DNA of 39,822 bases from JBKEDH01 sp047975295 (GTDB lineage Bacteria > Bacteroidota > Bacteroidia > Flavobacteriales > Flavobacteriaceae). Positions 15,785 through 23,927 of this stretch are shown here, piece by piece. A program made the position numbers and the translations under genes. The stretch is taken from the NCBI GenBank assembly GCA_047975295.1, contig JBKEDH010000189.1, positions 1-39,822 on the forward strand, in the 5' to 3' direction. How positions within the stretch are numbered: position 1 is the first letter of the stretch; every line of letters begins with the position of its first letter. The notes beneath the pieces were generated by a model. The model was given only the letters and a program-made list of their open reading frames with translations. It did no database searches and was not told where the DNA came from.

Positions 15785-17065
15785 ATGAACATACCAAGAA
15801 CAAGTTTTCCCCGAATTGTTATAATTGGAGGTGGTTTTGCAGGCGTTTCTTTGGCAAAAAAATTGGCAAGACAGGAAGTACAGGTTGTGCTGTTGGACAA
15901 ACATAACTATCATACTTTTCAGCCCTTATTGTATCAAGTTTCTACAGGTGGTTTGGAACCGGATTCTATTGCGTATCCTATTAGAAAGATTTTGAAAGAT
16001 TTTCCTAACTTTCATTTTAGGCTGGCACATGTTGAAGAAGTTAAAGTCGAAGAAAAAACGGTAGTAACCAATATTGGCAATTTAAAGTTCGATTATTTGG
16101 TACTTGCTTCGGGCTCTGCAACCAATTACTTTGGAAATGCCGAAATAGAGAAGTACAGTATGACTATGAAAACCATACCACAGTCGTTAAATCTGAGAAG
16201 TTTGATTTTAGAAAACTTTGAAGATGCCTTGCTTACTTCCGATTTAAACGAACGCAATGCCCTTATGAATTTTGTGATTGTTGGTGGAGGACCAACAGGG
16301 GTAGAGTTGGCAGGTGCTTTGGCCGAAATAAAAAAGGGTATTTTGCCTAAGGATTATCCTGATTTGGACACCCGTTTGGCACAAATACATATTATACAAT
16401 CGGGTGATTGTATTTTAAAAGGAATGAGCGATGAGGCTTCGACCAAAGCTGAGGATTTTTTAGAAAGGTTGGGCGTTAATATTTGGAAAAACGTTCGGGT
16501 TACCAATTACGATGGAAAAACCGTAACCACAGATTCCGATTTAACCTTTGAAACCGCCACGCTTATTTGGGCGGCCGGTGTAAAAGGCGCAACCATAAAA
16601 GGTTTGGATGTCGAAAATTTTATAACAAAAGCGAATAGGGTTTTGGTGAATGAATTTAATCAAGTTAAAGGTTTCGACCATATTTTTGCCATTGGTGATG
16701 TAGCTTGTCTGGTAAACGATGCTTTTCCGAAAGGACTGCCCATGATGGCACAGCCTGCCATACAACAAGGTGAACAGTTGGGTAGCAATATATTGCGTTT
16801 TATTGAAAAACAGCCCATGAAACCGTTTGTTTATAAAGATAAAGGAGCTATGGCGACTATTGGACGCAATAAAGCAGTGGTCGATTTACCCAAGTTTAAG
16901 TTTCAAGGTGTATTTGCATGGTTTGTCTGGATGTTTGTACACCTGTTTTTTCTAATTGGTTTTCGTAACCGTATGGTGGTTTTTATAAACTGGGTGTACA
17001 ATTATATTCGGTTCGATAGGGAAGCCCGATTGATTATTAGGCCTTATAAGCGGAAAATAAAGTAG
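15785..17065 (+). CDS. ndh: Type II NADH dehydrogenase (NDH-2)
   Basis: 426 residues. Two Rossmann folds are visible: FAD site IIGGGFAGVSLAKKL (about 12-26) and NAD site FVIVGGGPTGVELAGAL (about 163-179), plus the second FAD contact FAIGDVACL. KHNYHTFQPLLYQVSTG is the family signature near the quinone site. The C-terminus is hydrophobic and amphipathic (VWMFVHLFFLIGFRNRM), consistent with monotopic membrane binding. NDH-2 transfers electrons from NADH to quinone without pumping protons. It runs divergently from lpdA and ends 13 nt before the end of the opposing DinB-like gene. Confidence 0.92.
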   Translation: MNIPRTSFPRIVIIGGGFAGVSLAKKLARQEVQVVLLDKHNYHTFQPLLYQVSTGGLEPDSIAYPIRKILKDFPNFHFRLAHVEEVKVEEKTVVTNIGNLKFDYLVLASGSATNYFGNAEIEKYSMTMKTIPQSLNLRSLILENFEDALLTSDLNERNALMNFVIVGGGPTGVELAGALAEIKKGILPKDYPDLDTRLAQIHIIQSGDCILKGMSDEASTKAEDFLERLGVNIWKNVRVTNYDGKTVTTDSDLTFETATLIWAAGVKGATIKGLDVENFITKANRVLVNEFNQVKGFDHIFAIGDVACLVNDAFPKGLPMMAQPAIQQGEQLGSNILRFIEKQPMKPFVYKDKGAMATIGRNKAVVDLPKFKFQGVFAWFVWMFVHLFFLIGFRNRMVVFINWVYNYIRFDREARLIIRPYKRKIK

Positions 17066-17078
17066 TAAGTTTAATAGA

Positions 17079-17630
17079 TTAGATATTGTCTGTAAAATGT
17101 CGATTTTCTTTTGGGTTGTTAAATTTTTCGTTATTGTACTTGCCAGATTTTCCTTTGGCAATGGATAGGTTTTCCCAGTTATCATTTTTAAGTAATTTTC
17201 CTAAAAAAACAATTTGGCCTATGTGGTAGGCATAATGTACTGTTTGTCGGTTAATGGCTTCGGTTATAGTATGGCCTTCGTTTCTAATGTAAACAATACG
17301 GTCTAAATCGTTAGAGGTTAATGGAGTTAAGGTATCGAATAGAATATGCCAGGCACTTTCCCAATCGGCAATCATATTTTCTTTCGTTGTATAAGTATCT
17401 ACAAATTCCATGTCTCGGTTACGCCATGGTTTTTCGCCATCTTCTATTAAAAAATTGGTCCAACGGCTTTTCATGTTGCCTGCAATATGTTTTGTGATTA
17501 CGGCAATAGAATTGGAAGATTCACTGCTTTGCCATTGTAATTCTTCAAAAGTTAATTGGTTAAACGTTTTGTTGGCAAGGCTTTTGTAATATGCGAATAA
17601 TTTAATCGAACTACTTAAAAAATGGTCCAT
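17079..17630 (-). CDS. DinB-like / DUF1572 family protein
   Basis: 183 residues with the four-helix DinB arrangement. The candidate metal-binding histidines are in AVITKHIAGNM (about residue 48) and in QTVHYAYHIGQ (about 131-136), the spacing of the DinB/DUF1572 superfamily. Related proteins include thiol S-transferases (bacillithiol, mycothiol) and many of unknown substrate. No signal peptide. The C-terminal 30 residues are Asn/Lys-rich and probably disordered. It is monocistronic between ndh and a lipoprotein gene. Confidence 0.78.
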   Translation of the reverse strand: MDHFLSSSIKLFAYYKSLANKTFNQLTFEELQWQSSESSNSIAVITKHIAGNMKSRWTNFLIEDGEKPWRNRDMEFVDTYTTKENMIADWESAWHILFDTLTPLTSNDLDRIVYIRNEGHTITEAINRQTVHYAYHIGQIVFLGKLLKNDNWENLSIAKGKSGKYNNEKFNNPKENRHFTDNI

Positions 17631-17685
17631 GTTAAGTTGATGTTGAAGTTTGCTTGATAATCGAGATTTAAATGAGTCGAGGTTG

Positions 17686-18099
17686 TTACTGTTCGGTAAT
17701 GCTTAATTCGACCAAATAGTCGTTTGGGTCTATTGGAATGTCTGCATTTGGGTAAGGCGATATATTAAGTAACTCAATTTTTAAATCCTTTATTATTGTG
17801 TCTTGCCTAAGCGTATTGTGTGTATGTAATGTAAACGGGATATTTTCTGTCTCCGACATTAAGCTTAACTCGGCTGCTGCATCGCCTTCCCATACGCATA
17901 CTACACCTGTGGGACATCTGGAGTCTTTTACCGATTGTAAACAGATACCGTATGCTGTACTGGCTATTTTTAAACATTTTTTGTTGTTTAATACTGCACT
18001 TTTATCGGTTGTCAAGTTATATTGATCGGTTTGGGTATCATCATTTTTCGTGCAACTACAAATTAAAAGGACTGATATTATTAATACAATCTTGTTCAT
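17686..18099 (-). CDS. Cys-containing lipoprotein with DSRCPxxxxCxWxG motif
   Basis: 137 residues. The lipobox is ICSC with Cys16. The mature protein has four cysteines within 25 residues: KKCLKI, YGIC, DSRC and VVC, with the strongly patterned DSRCPTGVVCVWEGDA. The motif recurs in small secreted Bacteroidota proteins as far as I recall, but I know no function. The four cysteines could form two disulfides or bind a metal. It has no obvious operon partner. Confidence 0.6.
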   Translation of the reverse strand: MNKIVLIISVLLICSCTKNDDTQTDQYNLTTDKSAVLNNKKCLKIASTAYGICLQSVKDSRCPTGVVCVWEGDAAAELSLMSETENIPFTLHTHNTLRQDTIIKDLKIELLNISPYPNADIPIDPNDYLVELSITEQ

Positions 18100-18234
18100 G
18101 CTTTAATTTAAAGTTGTTTTTAATAAAGATGTTTAATTTGTAATTGGGTTGCGTTGGTTTGATAAAGTTTAAACGGGTTCTGTGACAAAATATTTTTTTT
18201 GTGTCTTATAAATGTACATTTTTTTTGATTTTTG

Positions 18235-18242
18235 TACTTTTA
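18235..18242 (+). promoter_or_regulatory. -7-like box for the M48 metalloprotease gene
   Basis: TACTTTTA resembles TAnnTTTG with the last base changed and lies 29 nt before the ATG at 18272. Several T-tracts precede it without a well-spaced TTG, so it is tentative. Confidence 0.3.
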
Positions 18243-18271
18243 TAGCAAATTAAATTTTACAAACAAATCTT

Positions 18272-19087
18272 ATGAAACTTAAAAGACTATTATTGTTTGT
18301 GGCAGTTGTGGCAGGTGTAATATCTTGTGCTACAAATCCGTTTACGGGAAAAAAGACCATGGCTTTTACACCCAATTCGCAACTATTTCCAACATCTTTT
18401 GCGCAGTATAACCAATTTTTATCCGAAAATAAAGTGGTTACGGGTACTTCTGATGCCGCAATGGTAGATCGAGTGGGAAAAAAAATAGCTGTTGCCGCCG
18501 AGCGTTGGCTAAATGCTTTGGGACAACAAGGCTATTTAACCGACTATAAGTGGGAATATAAATTGGTAAACGATAAAACTGTTAATGCTTGGTGTATGCC
18601 AGGTGGTAAAATTGTAGTTTACACCGGTATTTTACCGGTTACCAAAAGTGAGGCCGGCTTGGCAGCTGTAATGGGGCACGAGGTAGCACATGCCTTGGCA
18701 AACCATGGGCAGCAACGTATGAGTGCCGGTATGTTACAGCAAGTAGGTGCCATTGCCGGAAATGTAGTTTTGGATGAAAAATATAGAGATGCCTTTAACC
18801 AATACTATGGTGTAGGTACCCAAGTGGGCGGTATGTTACCTTTTAGTAGAAGCCACGAAACCGAAGCCGATAAAATAGGTTTATATTTAATGGCCATAGC
18901 CGGTTACAATCCAGATGAAGCTGCCGAACTTTGGAAACGTATGAGTGCAGCCAGTAGTGGAGAGGCTCCACCGGAAATGTTGAGTACACACCCTTCAAAC
19001 GAGTCGCGTATTGCTAACTTAACGGCTTTAGCGCCTAAAGCAAAAGCAGAGGCTGCCAAGTTTGGGGTAACATCGTTTAAAAATTAA
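18272..19087 (+). CDS. M48 family metalloprotease lipoprotein
   Basis: 271 residues. A signal with lipobox VISC (Cys19) makes it a periplasmic or outer-membrane lipoprotein. The zinc motif HEVAH is at 136-140 (GHEVAHALANHG) and the third ligand Glu in SHETEADKIGLYLMA. This is the LoiP/BepA-like M48 group, which degrades or chaperones misfolded outer-membrane proteins. The TPR domain of BepA is absent, so it is the short LoiP-type. The sequence STHPSNESRI near the end is a common M48C feature. A hairpin terminator follows. Confidence 0.9.
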   Translation: MKLKRLLLFVAVVAGVISCATNPFTGKKTMAFTPNSQLFPTSFAQYNQFLSENKVVTGTSDAAMVDRVGKKIAVAAERWLNALGQQGYLTDYKWEYKLVNDKTVNAWCMPGGKIVVYTGILPVTKSEAGLAAVMGHEVAHALANHGQQRMSAGMLQQVGAIAGNVVLDEKYRDAFNQYYGVGTQVGGMLPFSRSHETEADKIGLYLMAIAGYNPDEAAELWKRMSAASSGEAPPEMLSTHPSNESRIANLTALAPKAKAEAAKFGVTSFKN

Positions 19088-19119
19088 TTTCAGAATAAAA
19101 ATATTTGTTTACTTTTAGG

Positions 19120-19145
19120 AGCTGCTTATAAAAGCAGCTTTTTTT
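19120..19145 (+). terminator. Terminator hairpin directly before the MFS start codon
   Basis: AGCTGCTT (19120-19127) pairs perfectly with AAGCAGCT (19132-19139) around ATAA, followed by a T-run to 19145. It ends the M48 gene's transcript, yet the next start codon is at 19149, so the same hairpin also occupies the space where a leader for the transporter gene would be. Confidence 0.8.
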
Positions 19146-19148
19146 ATT

Positions 19149-20477
19149 ATGGAGCAATTACAAAAAGGTAGTAAAAAATTACTGAATGCTTGGACATTTT
19201 ACGATTGGGCAAATTCGGTTTATGTCTTGACCATAGCATCATCTATTTTTCCCATATTTTACGCAAGTTTGTTTACTTCGGATGAAGAGTTGGTTTCGGC
19301 CTTTGGCTTCGAGATGAAACAAACGGTTTTAATTTCAATTATAACGGCTTTTACATTTTTGGTGGTTGCCATTATGTCTCCCATACTTTCGGGTATTGCC
19401 GATTATGTAGGGAATAAAAAAACATTCATGAAATTTTTCTGCTATACAGGGGCTATAGGTTGTATGGGACTGTATTTTTTTGATTTAAGTCATATACATT
19501 TAAGCCTTTTGTTTTATTTTATGGGATTGATAGGCTATTGGGGCAGTTTGGTATTCTATAATTCCTATTTGCCTGATATTGCTTTTGAAGAGCAACAGGA
19601 CGGGATAAGCGCTAAAGGGTTTTCCTTAGGCTATATAGGTAGTGTAATTTTATTGTTGATTAACCTGCTTATGGTAATGAAACCGGAATGGATAGGAATT
19701 GATATAGGCCTTACCGAAGCAACTAAAAATGCCGCATCAATAAAAGCTATGAAATATTCGTTTATAACAGTAGGAGTATGGTGGATTTTATTTAGCCAAT
19801 ATTCATTTTACTGGTTGCCAAAAGGAGTTTCTAATGGACACAAAGTAACAAAAGATGTGGTTTTTAATGGTTTTAGGGAATTACGGGCTGTGTGGAGACA
19901 GTTACAGGATAATTTAAGTTTAAAGCGTTATTTATATGCCTTTTTTGTTTTTAGCATGGCGGTACAGACCATAATGCTTATGGCGGTTTATTTTGGAGAA
20001 AAAGAAATAGTTTGGAGTTCGGGTGAAGAAAAAACAATAGGTTTGATTCTTAGTGTTTTACTCATACAACTTGTTGCGGTGGTAGGAGCCATTTTAACCT
20101 CTCGGGCATCGTTAAAATACGGTAACATTAAAACACTTATTGTTATTAATGTTATTTGGATGGGAGTTTGTGTTTATGCTTATTTTTTACAAGTACCTTT
20201 GCAATTTTATATAGCAGCAGCCATTGTGGGCTTGGTTATGGGCGGTGTACAATCGTTAGGGCGCTCTACATATTCAAAATTATTGCCCGAAACTGAAGAT
20301 ACTACTTCTTTTTTTAGTTTTTACGATGTGGCCGAAAAAGTAGGAATTGTTATAGGTATGTCCATTTTTGCATATTTGGACTATAAAAAAAGTATGCGCG
20401 ATGCTATATTGTTTCTGTTTCTGTTTTTTTTAATAAGTATTATTTTACTGTTTCGGGTACCTAATAAAAAACAATAA
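19149..20477 (+). CDS. MFS transporter, UMF1 (Atg22-like) family
   Basis: 442 residues with about twelve hydrophobic segments. The N-terminal signature NAWTFYDWANSVYVLTI is characteristic of the UMF1/Atg22-like branch of the major facilitator superfamily, and the central GVQSLGRSTYSKLLPE is another conserved loop of that branch. It is an inner-membrane exporter or importer; substrates of bacterial members are not firmly known. The start codon is only 4 nt after a terminator T-run, so it either has an unusual promoter inside that hairpin region or is expressed through read-through. Confidence 0.85.
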   Translation: MEQLQKGSKKLLNAWTFYDWANSVYVLTIASSIFPIFYASLFTSDEELVSAFGFEMKQTVLISIITAFTFLVVAIMSPILSGIADYVGNKKTFMKFFCYTGAIGCMGLYFFDLSHIHLSLLFYFMGLIGYWGSLVFYNSYLPDIAFEEQQDGISAKGFSLGYIGSVILLLINLLMVMKPEWIGIDIGLTEATKNAASIKAMKYSFITVGVWWILFSQYSFYWLPKGVSNGHKVTKDVVFNGFRELRAVWRQLQDNLSLKRYLYAFFVFSMAVQTIMLMAVYFGEKEIVWSSGEEKTIGLILSVLLIQLVAVVGAILTSRASLKYGNIKTLIVINVIWMGVCVYAYFLQVPLQFYIAAAIVGLVMGGVQSLGRSTYSKLLPETEDTTSFFSFYDVAEKVGIVIGMSIFAYLDYKKSMRDAILFLFLFFLISIILLFRVPNKKQ

Positions 20478-20699
20478 CTCTTCCAATGCTAAACTTTTTA
20501 ACAGTTCATCGTCGAAAATTTACGGTTCGGTCATTTTTAATTTAACAAAAGGGACAATAGTCTCAATTTTGTGGTGTTCAATTACCTACTTCTTTTATGC
20601 CGTTTAATATTTTAGATAAGGGTTTTGTAAAACCATTATTATTTCTTGACGTTTTTACCAATAGCCATTCCTCATTTTTGTATTGCACTTTATAAAGGC
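20478..20699. other. Intergenic region, no supported gene
   Basis: Between the convergent MFS and head-GIN genes I see no terminator of standard form and no gene with a start codon. A 37-codon open stretch without ATG exists on the minus strand (about 20690-20578). Confidence 0.4.
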
Positions 20700-21431
20700 C
20701 TAATACGACGAAATGCTACCCGATCCGGAAACTTTAGTGTCTTCCTTTTTTGGCTTTCCTTTATATACAATATCACCCGATCCTAAAACTGAAGCCTTGA
20801 GGTTTTCGGTGCTTACTACTTTGGCATCGCCCGAACCGGCCACCGAAACAGATGTATTTTTAGTGTTTAAGTTAATGCTGTTAAAATCGCCCGAACCCGT
20901 TACTTTGGTGTCTAAATTATCAGTATTGCCTTTTAGTTCTATATCGCCCGAACCCGATAACAAGGCTTTTGTGTTTGTAGTTTTTATATCAAGGTTAATA
21001 TCGCCCGATCCGGTAAGCGATATTTCCAGATTTTGCTCGTTTAAAGGGGAGGTATTCCATAAATCGCCCGATCCTACCAAATCTATTTTTTCTACGTTTT
21101 CAACGGGAATACTAATTTTAATGTCTTTGTTGGTTCGTATATTAATGTTCTTTTGGGTTTTTATGGTAAGCCTGCCGCCTTTAACCTCGGTGGTAATATA
21201 CTGTAGGATATTGTCCTCACCTTCAAGTTTTAATTGGCCTTCGGTACCCTTGGTCAATATATAATCGAAAGCACCAATGCATTTTATAGCATGGTAATCC
21301 TGTGTTGTTCGTGAAACCGTAACAATGTTGCCGTTTCCTTTAATGGTTTTGTTCCATTGTGCTTGAATATTTAAGCTGAATAAAGCTGTGATAAGTAAAA
21401 GCCCTGTTTGTTTTTTGATTGTTGTTTTCAT
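20700..21431 (-). CDS. Exported head-GIN (DUF2807) repeat protein
   Basis: 243 residues with a signal peptide ending near NIQAQ (about residue 25). The body shows seven copies of a short repeat, each marked by GSGD (LVGSGDLW, LTGSGDINL, LSGSGDIEL, VTGSGDFNS and so on), spaced about 19 residues apart. This is the head-GIN/putative auto-transporter adhesin (DUF2807) fold, a right-handed beta solenoid. There is no lipobox and no visible sorting domain, so it is probably periplasmic or surface-associated. It is the last gene of the sigma/anti-sigma operon, 87 nt after the DYGNI-repeat gene. Function unknown; adhesion is often proposed only by name. Confidence 0.8.
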   Translation of the reverse strand: MKTTIKKQTGLLLITALFSLNIQAQWNKTIKGNGNIVTVSRTTQDYHAIKCIGAFDYILTKGTEGQLKLEGEDNILQYITTEVKGGRLTIKTQKNINIRTNKDIKISIPVENVEKIDLVGSGDLWNTSPLNEQNLEISLTGSGDINLDIKTTNTKALLSGSGDIELKGNTDNLDTKVTGSGDFNSINLNTKNTSVSVAGSGDAKVVSTENLKASVLGSGDIVYKGKPKKEDTKVSGSGSISSY

Positions 21432-21518
21432 GTGTTAATTATTAAATTAAATCGAGTTTTGTTCATTGCTTTTTAATCGCATAGTGGCCTTTGTTCTTTT
21501 GTCGAATAATAATGATAT

Positions 21519-22607
21519 TTAATTTTTAAACAAAGTAATGTTGCCGTAATCCGATTCTATTTTTATAAGCATTTCGGCCGACTCGTTACCGTAAAAACCT
21601 TCGTAATAACGGCTAAAAGTTTCTTTTTTCTTTTTGGTAAACTCCAAGTTGCTTCCTTGTTCATCTAAATTGGAATATTGGATATCGAACATAAATTTAA
21701 AATGTGCCGTATCGGCATAGCCCAACTTAATACCCACATAATCGGTATTGATGTCCACCTGTTTAACCTTTTCGTTTATACGGTCTATTTTAATGGAGCC
21801 ATAATCGGCTTCTAAGTTTAGGCTTTGGTAAACATTACCTATTATGGTTGTTAGGTAATCGCCGTCACCATCAATATTATTAGCGTTTTCAATCTCTATT
21901 TTGCCATAATCGCAGTTAAAGGTTATGTTTTCGGCAGCTTCTATTTTCGAATTGGTATAATCGGCGCTTATATCTAAGTTCTTGGTTTTCGAAACGGTAA
22001 ATTCGCTATAGTCGGCATCGATATCGCCACCGTTAATAAACTCGAAATAGCACCCTTGGGTATAGTCGAAATTAATCGAATTGTCGGATGCCATAAGCTC
22101 TTTGGTGGTTATTTTACCATAATCGCAGTTAATAACCACACGCCCTTCCATTTTACCTAGGTTAATGTTGCCATAGTCGTTGTTTAGATCTAAATTTCCT
22201 TTTTTTGGTATTTTTATTATGTAGTTAATTTTCATTATTACGTTTTTTCTGGTCCAGTTCCACCACGATTTCGATTGGTTTTTATTAAAAATGGTCTTGG
22301 CCGAAACATAACTTTCCGAAGCAGTAAATTCAACGTCTATTTCGTTTAGTTTTTTTAAAATTTGATCTTCATCGTCGCCACTTGTCGTTATGGTAACGTC
22401 TATTGCTATTTTATTTTCGTTCCAGGTAATAACGTCTATGTTGCCATAATCGTTGGTTACTTTTAATGTGGCATTGGAATTTACCGAAAATATTTTTTTT
22501 ATGGTTTTTTGTTTTTCGTGCTTGAAATCGTGTTTTGTATTTGCCAAAGCAACAAAAGGTAATAGAACCAATGCAAAAACGATACTAAATGGTGCTGCTC
22601 TTTTCAT
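21519..22607 (-). CDS. Exported DYGNI-repeat beta-solenoid protein (DUF4097-like)
   Basis: 362 residues with a signal peptide (cleavage near ALAN-T, about residue 23). The mature part contains roughly eleven repeats centred on a D-Y-G/x motif (VTNDYGNIDV, LNNDYGNINLG, INCDYGKITT, FNCDYGKIEI, LEADYGSIKI, ESDYGNITLF) about 20 residues apart. This predicts a beta solenoid like DUF4097 proteins. Its start overlaps the end of the anti-sigma candidate by 23 nt, so it is firmly part of that operon. The downstream gene has a comparable repeat design with a different signature. I infer that the two form an envelope pair under control of the ECF sigma factor. Confidence 0.75.
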   Translation of the reverse strand: MKRAAPFSIVFALVLLPFVALANTKHDFKHEKQKTIKKIFSVNSNATLKVTNDYGNIDVITWNENKIAIDVTITTSGDDEDQILKKLNEIDVEFTASESYVSAKTIFNKNQSKSWWNWTRKNVIMKINYIIKIPKKGNLDLNNDYGNINLGKMEGRVVINCDYGKITTKELMASDNSINFDYTQGCYFEFINGGDIDADYSEFTVSKTKNLDISADYTNSKIEAAENITFNCDYGKIEIENANNIDGDGDYLTTIIGNVYQSLNLEADYGSIKIDRINEKVKQVDINTDYVGIKLGYADTAHFKFMFDIQYSNLDEQGSNLEFTKKKKETFSRYYEGFYGNESAEMLIKIESDYGNITLFKN

Positions 22608-23148
22608 GCGATTTATGGTTTATTTCTTTTACGGTTTGTATTTGTTTTAATGTATTTTGTAATATGTTTATTCTGTTTTGAAAGTTCGAAATCATAGCGT
22701 ATATTACTCTATTGTCGTTGCCACTTTCACTTAGGTCGGTTTCTAAGTTTTTGTAATCGTTTTCTAGTACCTTAATCTGTTTTAGGGCGTCTTGTATAAG
22801 TTGTTGTGCTTCGGGAGCCAATTCTTTTTGTATGCGTTTTAGCTCGTTATTGATGGTACTGGTAAAAAAATCTTGGGTCTGTGCCATTTTGGGAGATACG
22901 CTCGCTAAACCCGTTTTCTCTTGTTTTTCCTGTAAGCCTAAAAATAACCCAAATAATAGGACGATCGCTGCGGCCATTCCAATTAAAGGTTTTAACAAAT
23001 GGCGTTTTGGCTTGTTGGTTTTTATTTGTAGCTTGACCTGTTTGTTTAGTTTGTCCAAAAAGCGCTGTTTGTGTTGGCTATTGGGTTCTTCGATGTCGAA
23101 ACTGTTTTTTAAGTTTTCGAATAATGTATCTAAATCGTTTTTTTTCAT
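22585..23148 (-). CDS. Membrane protein, candidate anti-sigma factor
   Basis: 187 residues. A cytoplasmic N-terminal part (about 1-48, helical, charged), one membrane segment (about 51-68, LIGMAAAIVLLFGLFLGL), then a periplasmic helical, Gln/Lys-rich domain (about 90-175). This topology and the 4-nt overlap with the ECF sigma gene (start ATGA) point to an anti-sigma factor that binds the sigma factor from the membrane. I do not see a zinc-type HxxxCxxC motif, so it would not be a ZAS-type anti-sigma. The role is inferred from topology and position. Confidence 0.7.
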   Translation of the reverse strand: MKKNDLDTLFENLKNSFDIEEPNSQHKQRFLDKLNKQVKLQIKTNKPKRHLLKPLIGMAAAIVLLFGLFLGLQEKQEKTGLASVSPKMAQTQDFFTSTINNELKRIQKELAPEAQQLIQDALKQIKVLENDYKNLETDLSESGNDNRVIYAMISNFQNRINILQNTLKQIQTVKEINHKSHEKSSTI

Positions 23149-23702
23149 GCTTGGCTAATTTGTAATTTTTTCCTTAAGCTGTCTTTTGCTCGCGATATCA
23201 ATGTTCTGCAATTGGCATTAGTAATGTTCATGATATCGCTTATTTCTTCATTGTCGTAGCCTTCGATTAAATTTAGGGTAAGGGCAACCCGATAGGAATC
23301 CTTTAGGGTTTTCATGGTGGTTAAAATTTCTCTGGCTCTTAGGTTTGTAAAATCGAAATGGGTTTCATCTTCATTTTTAGCTTCAACTTTATATAGAATA
23401 GCGTCTATGTTCTCTTCATGTTTTTTCAAGTTTTTGTTGTAGTGGTAAATGCTGTTGTTTACCACTATGCGTTTTAACCACGAACCAAACAACGTTAAAT
23501 CTTTTAAGGTGTCCAGTTTGGTAAAGGCCATTAAAAACGAATCCTGCATAATGTCTTCGGCTTCGAAACGATCCTTTACAATGCGTACAGATGTATTGTA
23601 CATAGCTTTGTAATAGCGGTTGTAAATCTCTAATTGAGCTAATTTATTTCCCGATTTGCAGGCTTGTACAAGCTGTTCTATATTAAGATTGGTTGGTGTC
23701 AA
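23145..23702 (-). CDS. ECF-type RNA polymerase sigma factor
   Basis: 185 residues. Region 2 is visible around residues 25-95 (IYNRYYKAMYNTS, RFEAEDIMQDSFLMAF, GSWLKRIVVNNSIY) and region 4 around 125-180 (SYRVALTLNLIEGYDNEEISDIMNI, then RTLISRAKDSLRKKL), with no region 3: an extracytoplasmic-function sigma factor. The start is a TTG at 23702; no ATG or GTG exists upstream in frame before a stop, and the next ATG would remove part of region 2. It heads a four-gene leftward operon with an anti-sigma candidate and two exported repeat proteins, and a possible ECF promoter lies just upstream. Confidence 0.88.
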   Translation of the reverse strand: MTPTNLNIEQLVQACKSGNKLAQLEIYNRYYKAMYNTSVRIVKDRFEAEDIMQDSFLMAFTKLDTLKDLTLFGSWLKRIVVNNSIYHYNKNLKKHEENIDAILYKVEAKNEDETHFDFTNLRAREILTTMKTLKDSYRVALTLNLIEGYDNEEISDIMNITNANCRTLISRAKDSLRKKLQISQA

Positions 23703-23725
23703 AAAATAACAATAATATTTACAAT

Positions 23726-23753
23726 ATAGATGCTGTCTTTTTGTGTTTGTTAC
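23726..23753 (-). promoter_or_regulatory. Candidate autoregulated ECF promoter
   Basis: On the minus strand GTAACA (23753-23748) and ATCTAT (23731-23726) are 16 nt apart, about 25 nt before the sigma gene. AAC-centred -35 and CTA-type -10 elements are typical for ECF promoters, which often control their own gene. The TAnnTTTG housekeeping box is not visible here, which fits self-control. Inference from motif only. Confidence 0.4.
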
Positions 23754-23764
23754 AGTTTTAAAAA

Positions 23765-23802
23765 AAAAATCCTACCGTCATAAAAATGAAAATAGGATTT
23801 TT
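23765..23802 (-). terminator. Probable clpC terminator
   Basis: A 10-bp inverted repeat (23765-23774 with 23793-23802) has an 18-nt loop. On the minus strand it is followed by a T-run (nine A on the plus strand at 23761-23769), so it would stop leftward clpC transcription before the sigma promoter. The stop codon is about 125 nt away, so it is placed late. Confidence 0.5.
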
Positions 23803-23927
23803 ATTGAAGAATTTAGGCTTTTCTATTTACTAAAAAACTGTCCTTGTCCAGCTCTTTTTTTGTCTTTTCTTATTCTGAATCAAAAATGAACTATACAAAA
23901 AGTCAATCATACAAATCTAAACAGGCT

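Noticed and set aside
20713..21264. 183-codon frame opposite the GSGD-repeat gene
   Set aside because: Its Ser-Pro-Glu-Pro repeats are the reverse reading of the GSGD repeats; the minus strand has a signal peptide and a known family.
20700..22607. DNA repeats in the solenoid genes as a CRISPR array or satellite
   Set aside because: The repeats are protein-level, in frame, degenerate in DNA and lie inside two intact coding regions; no spacer pattern or cas genes.
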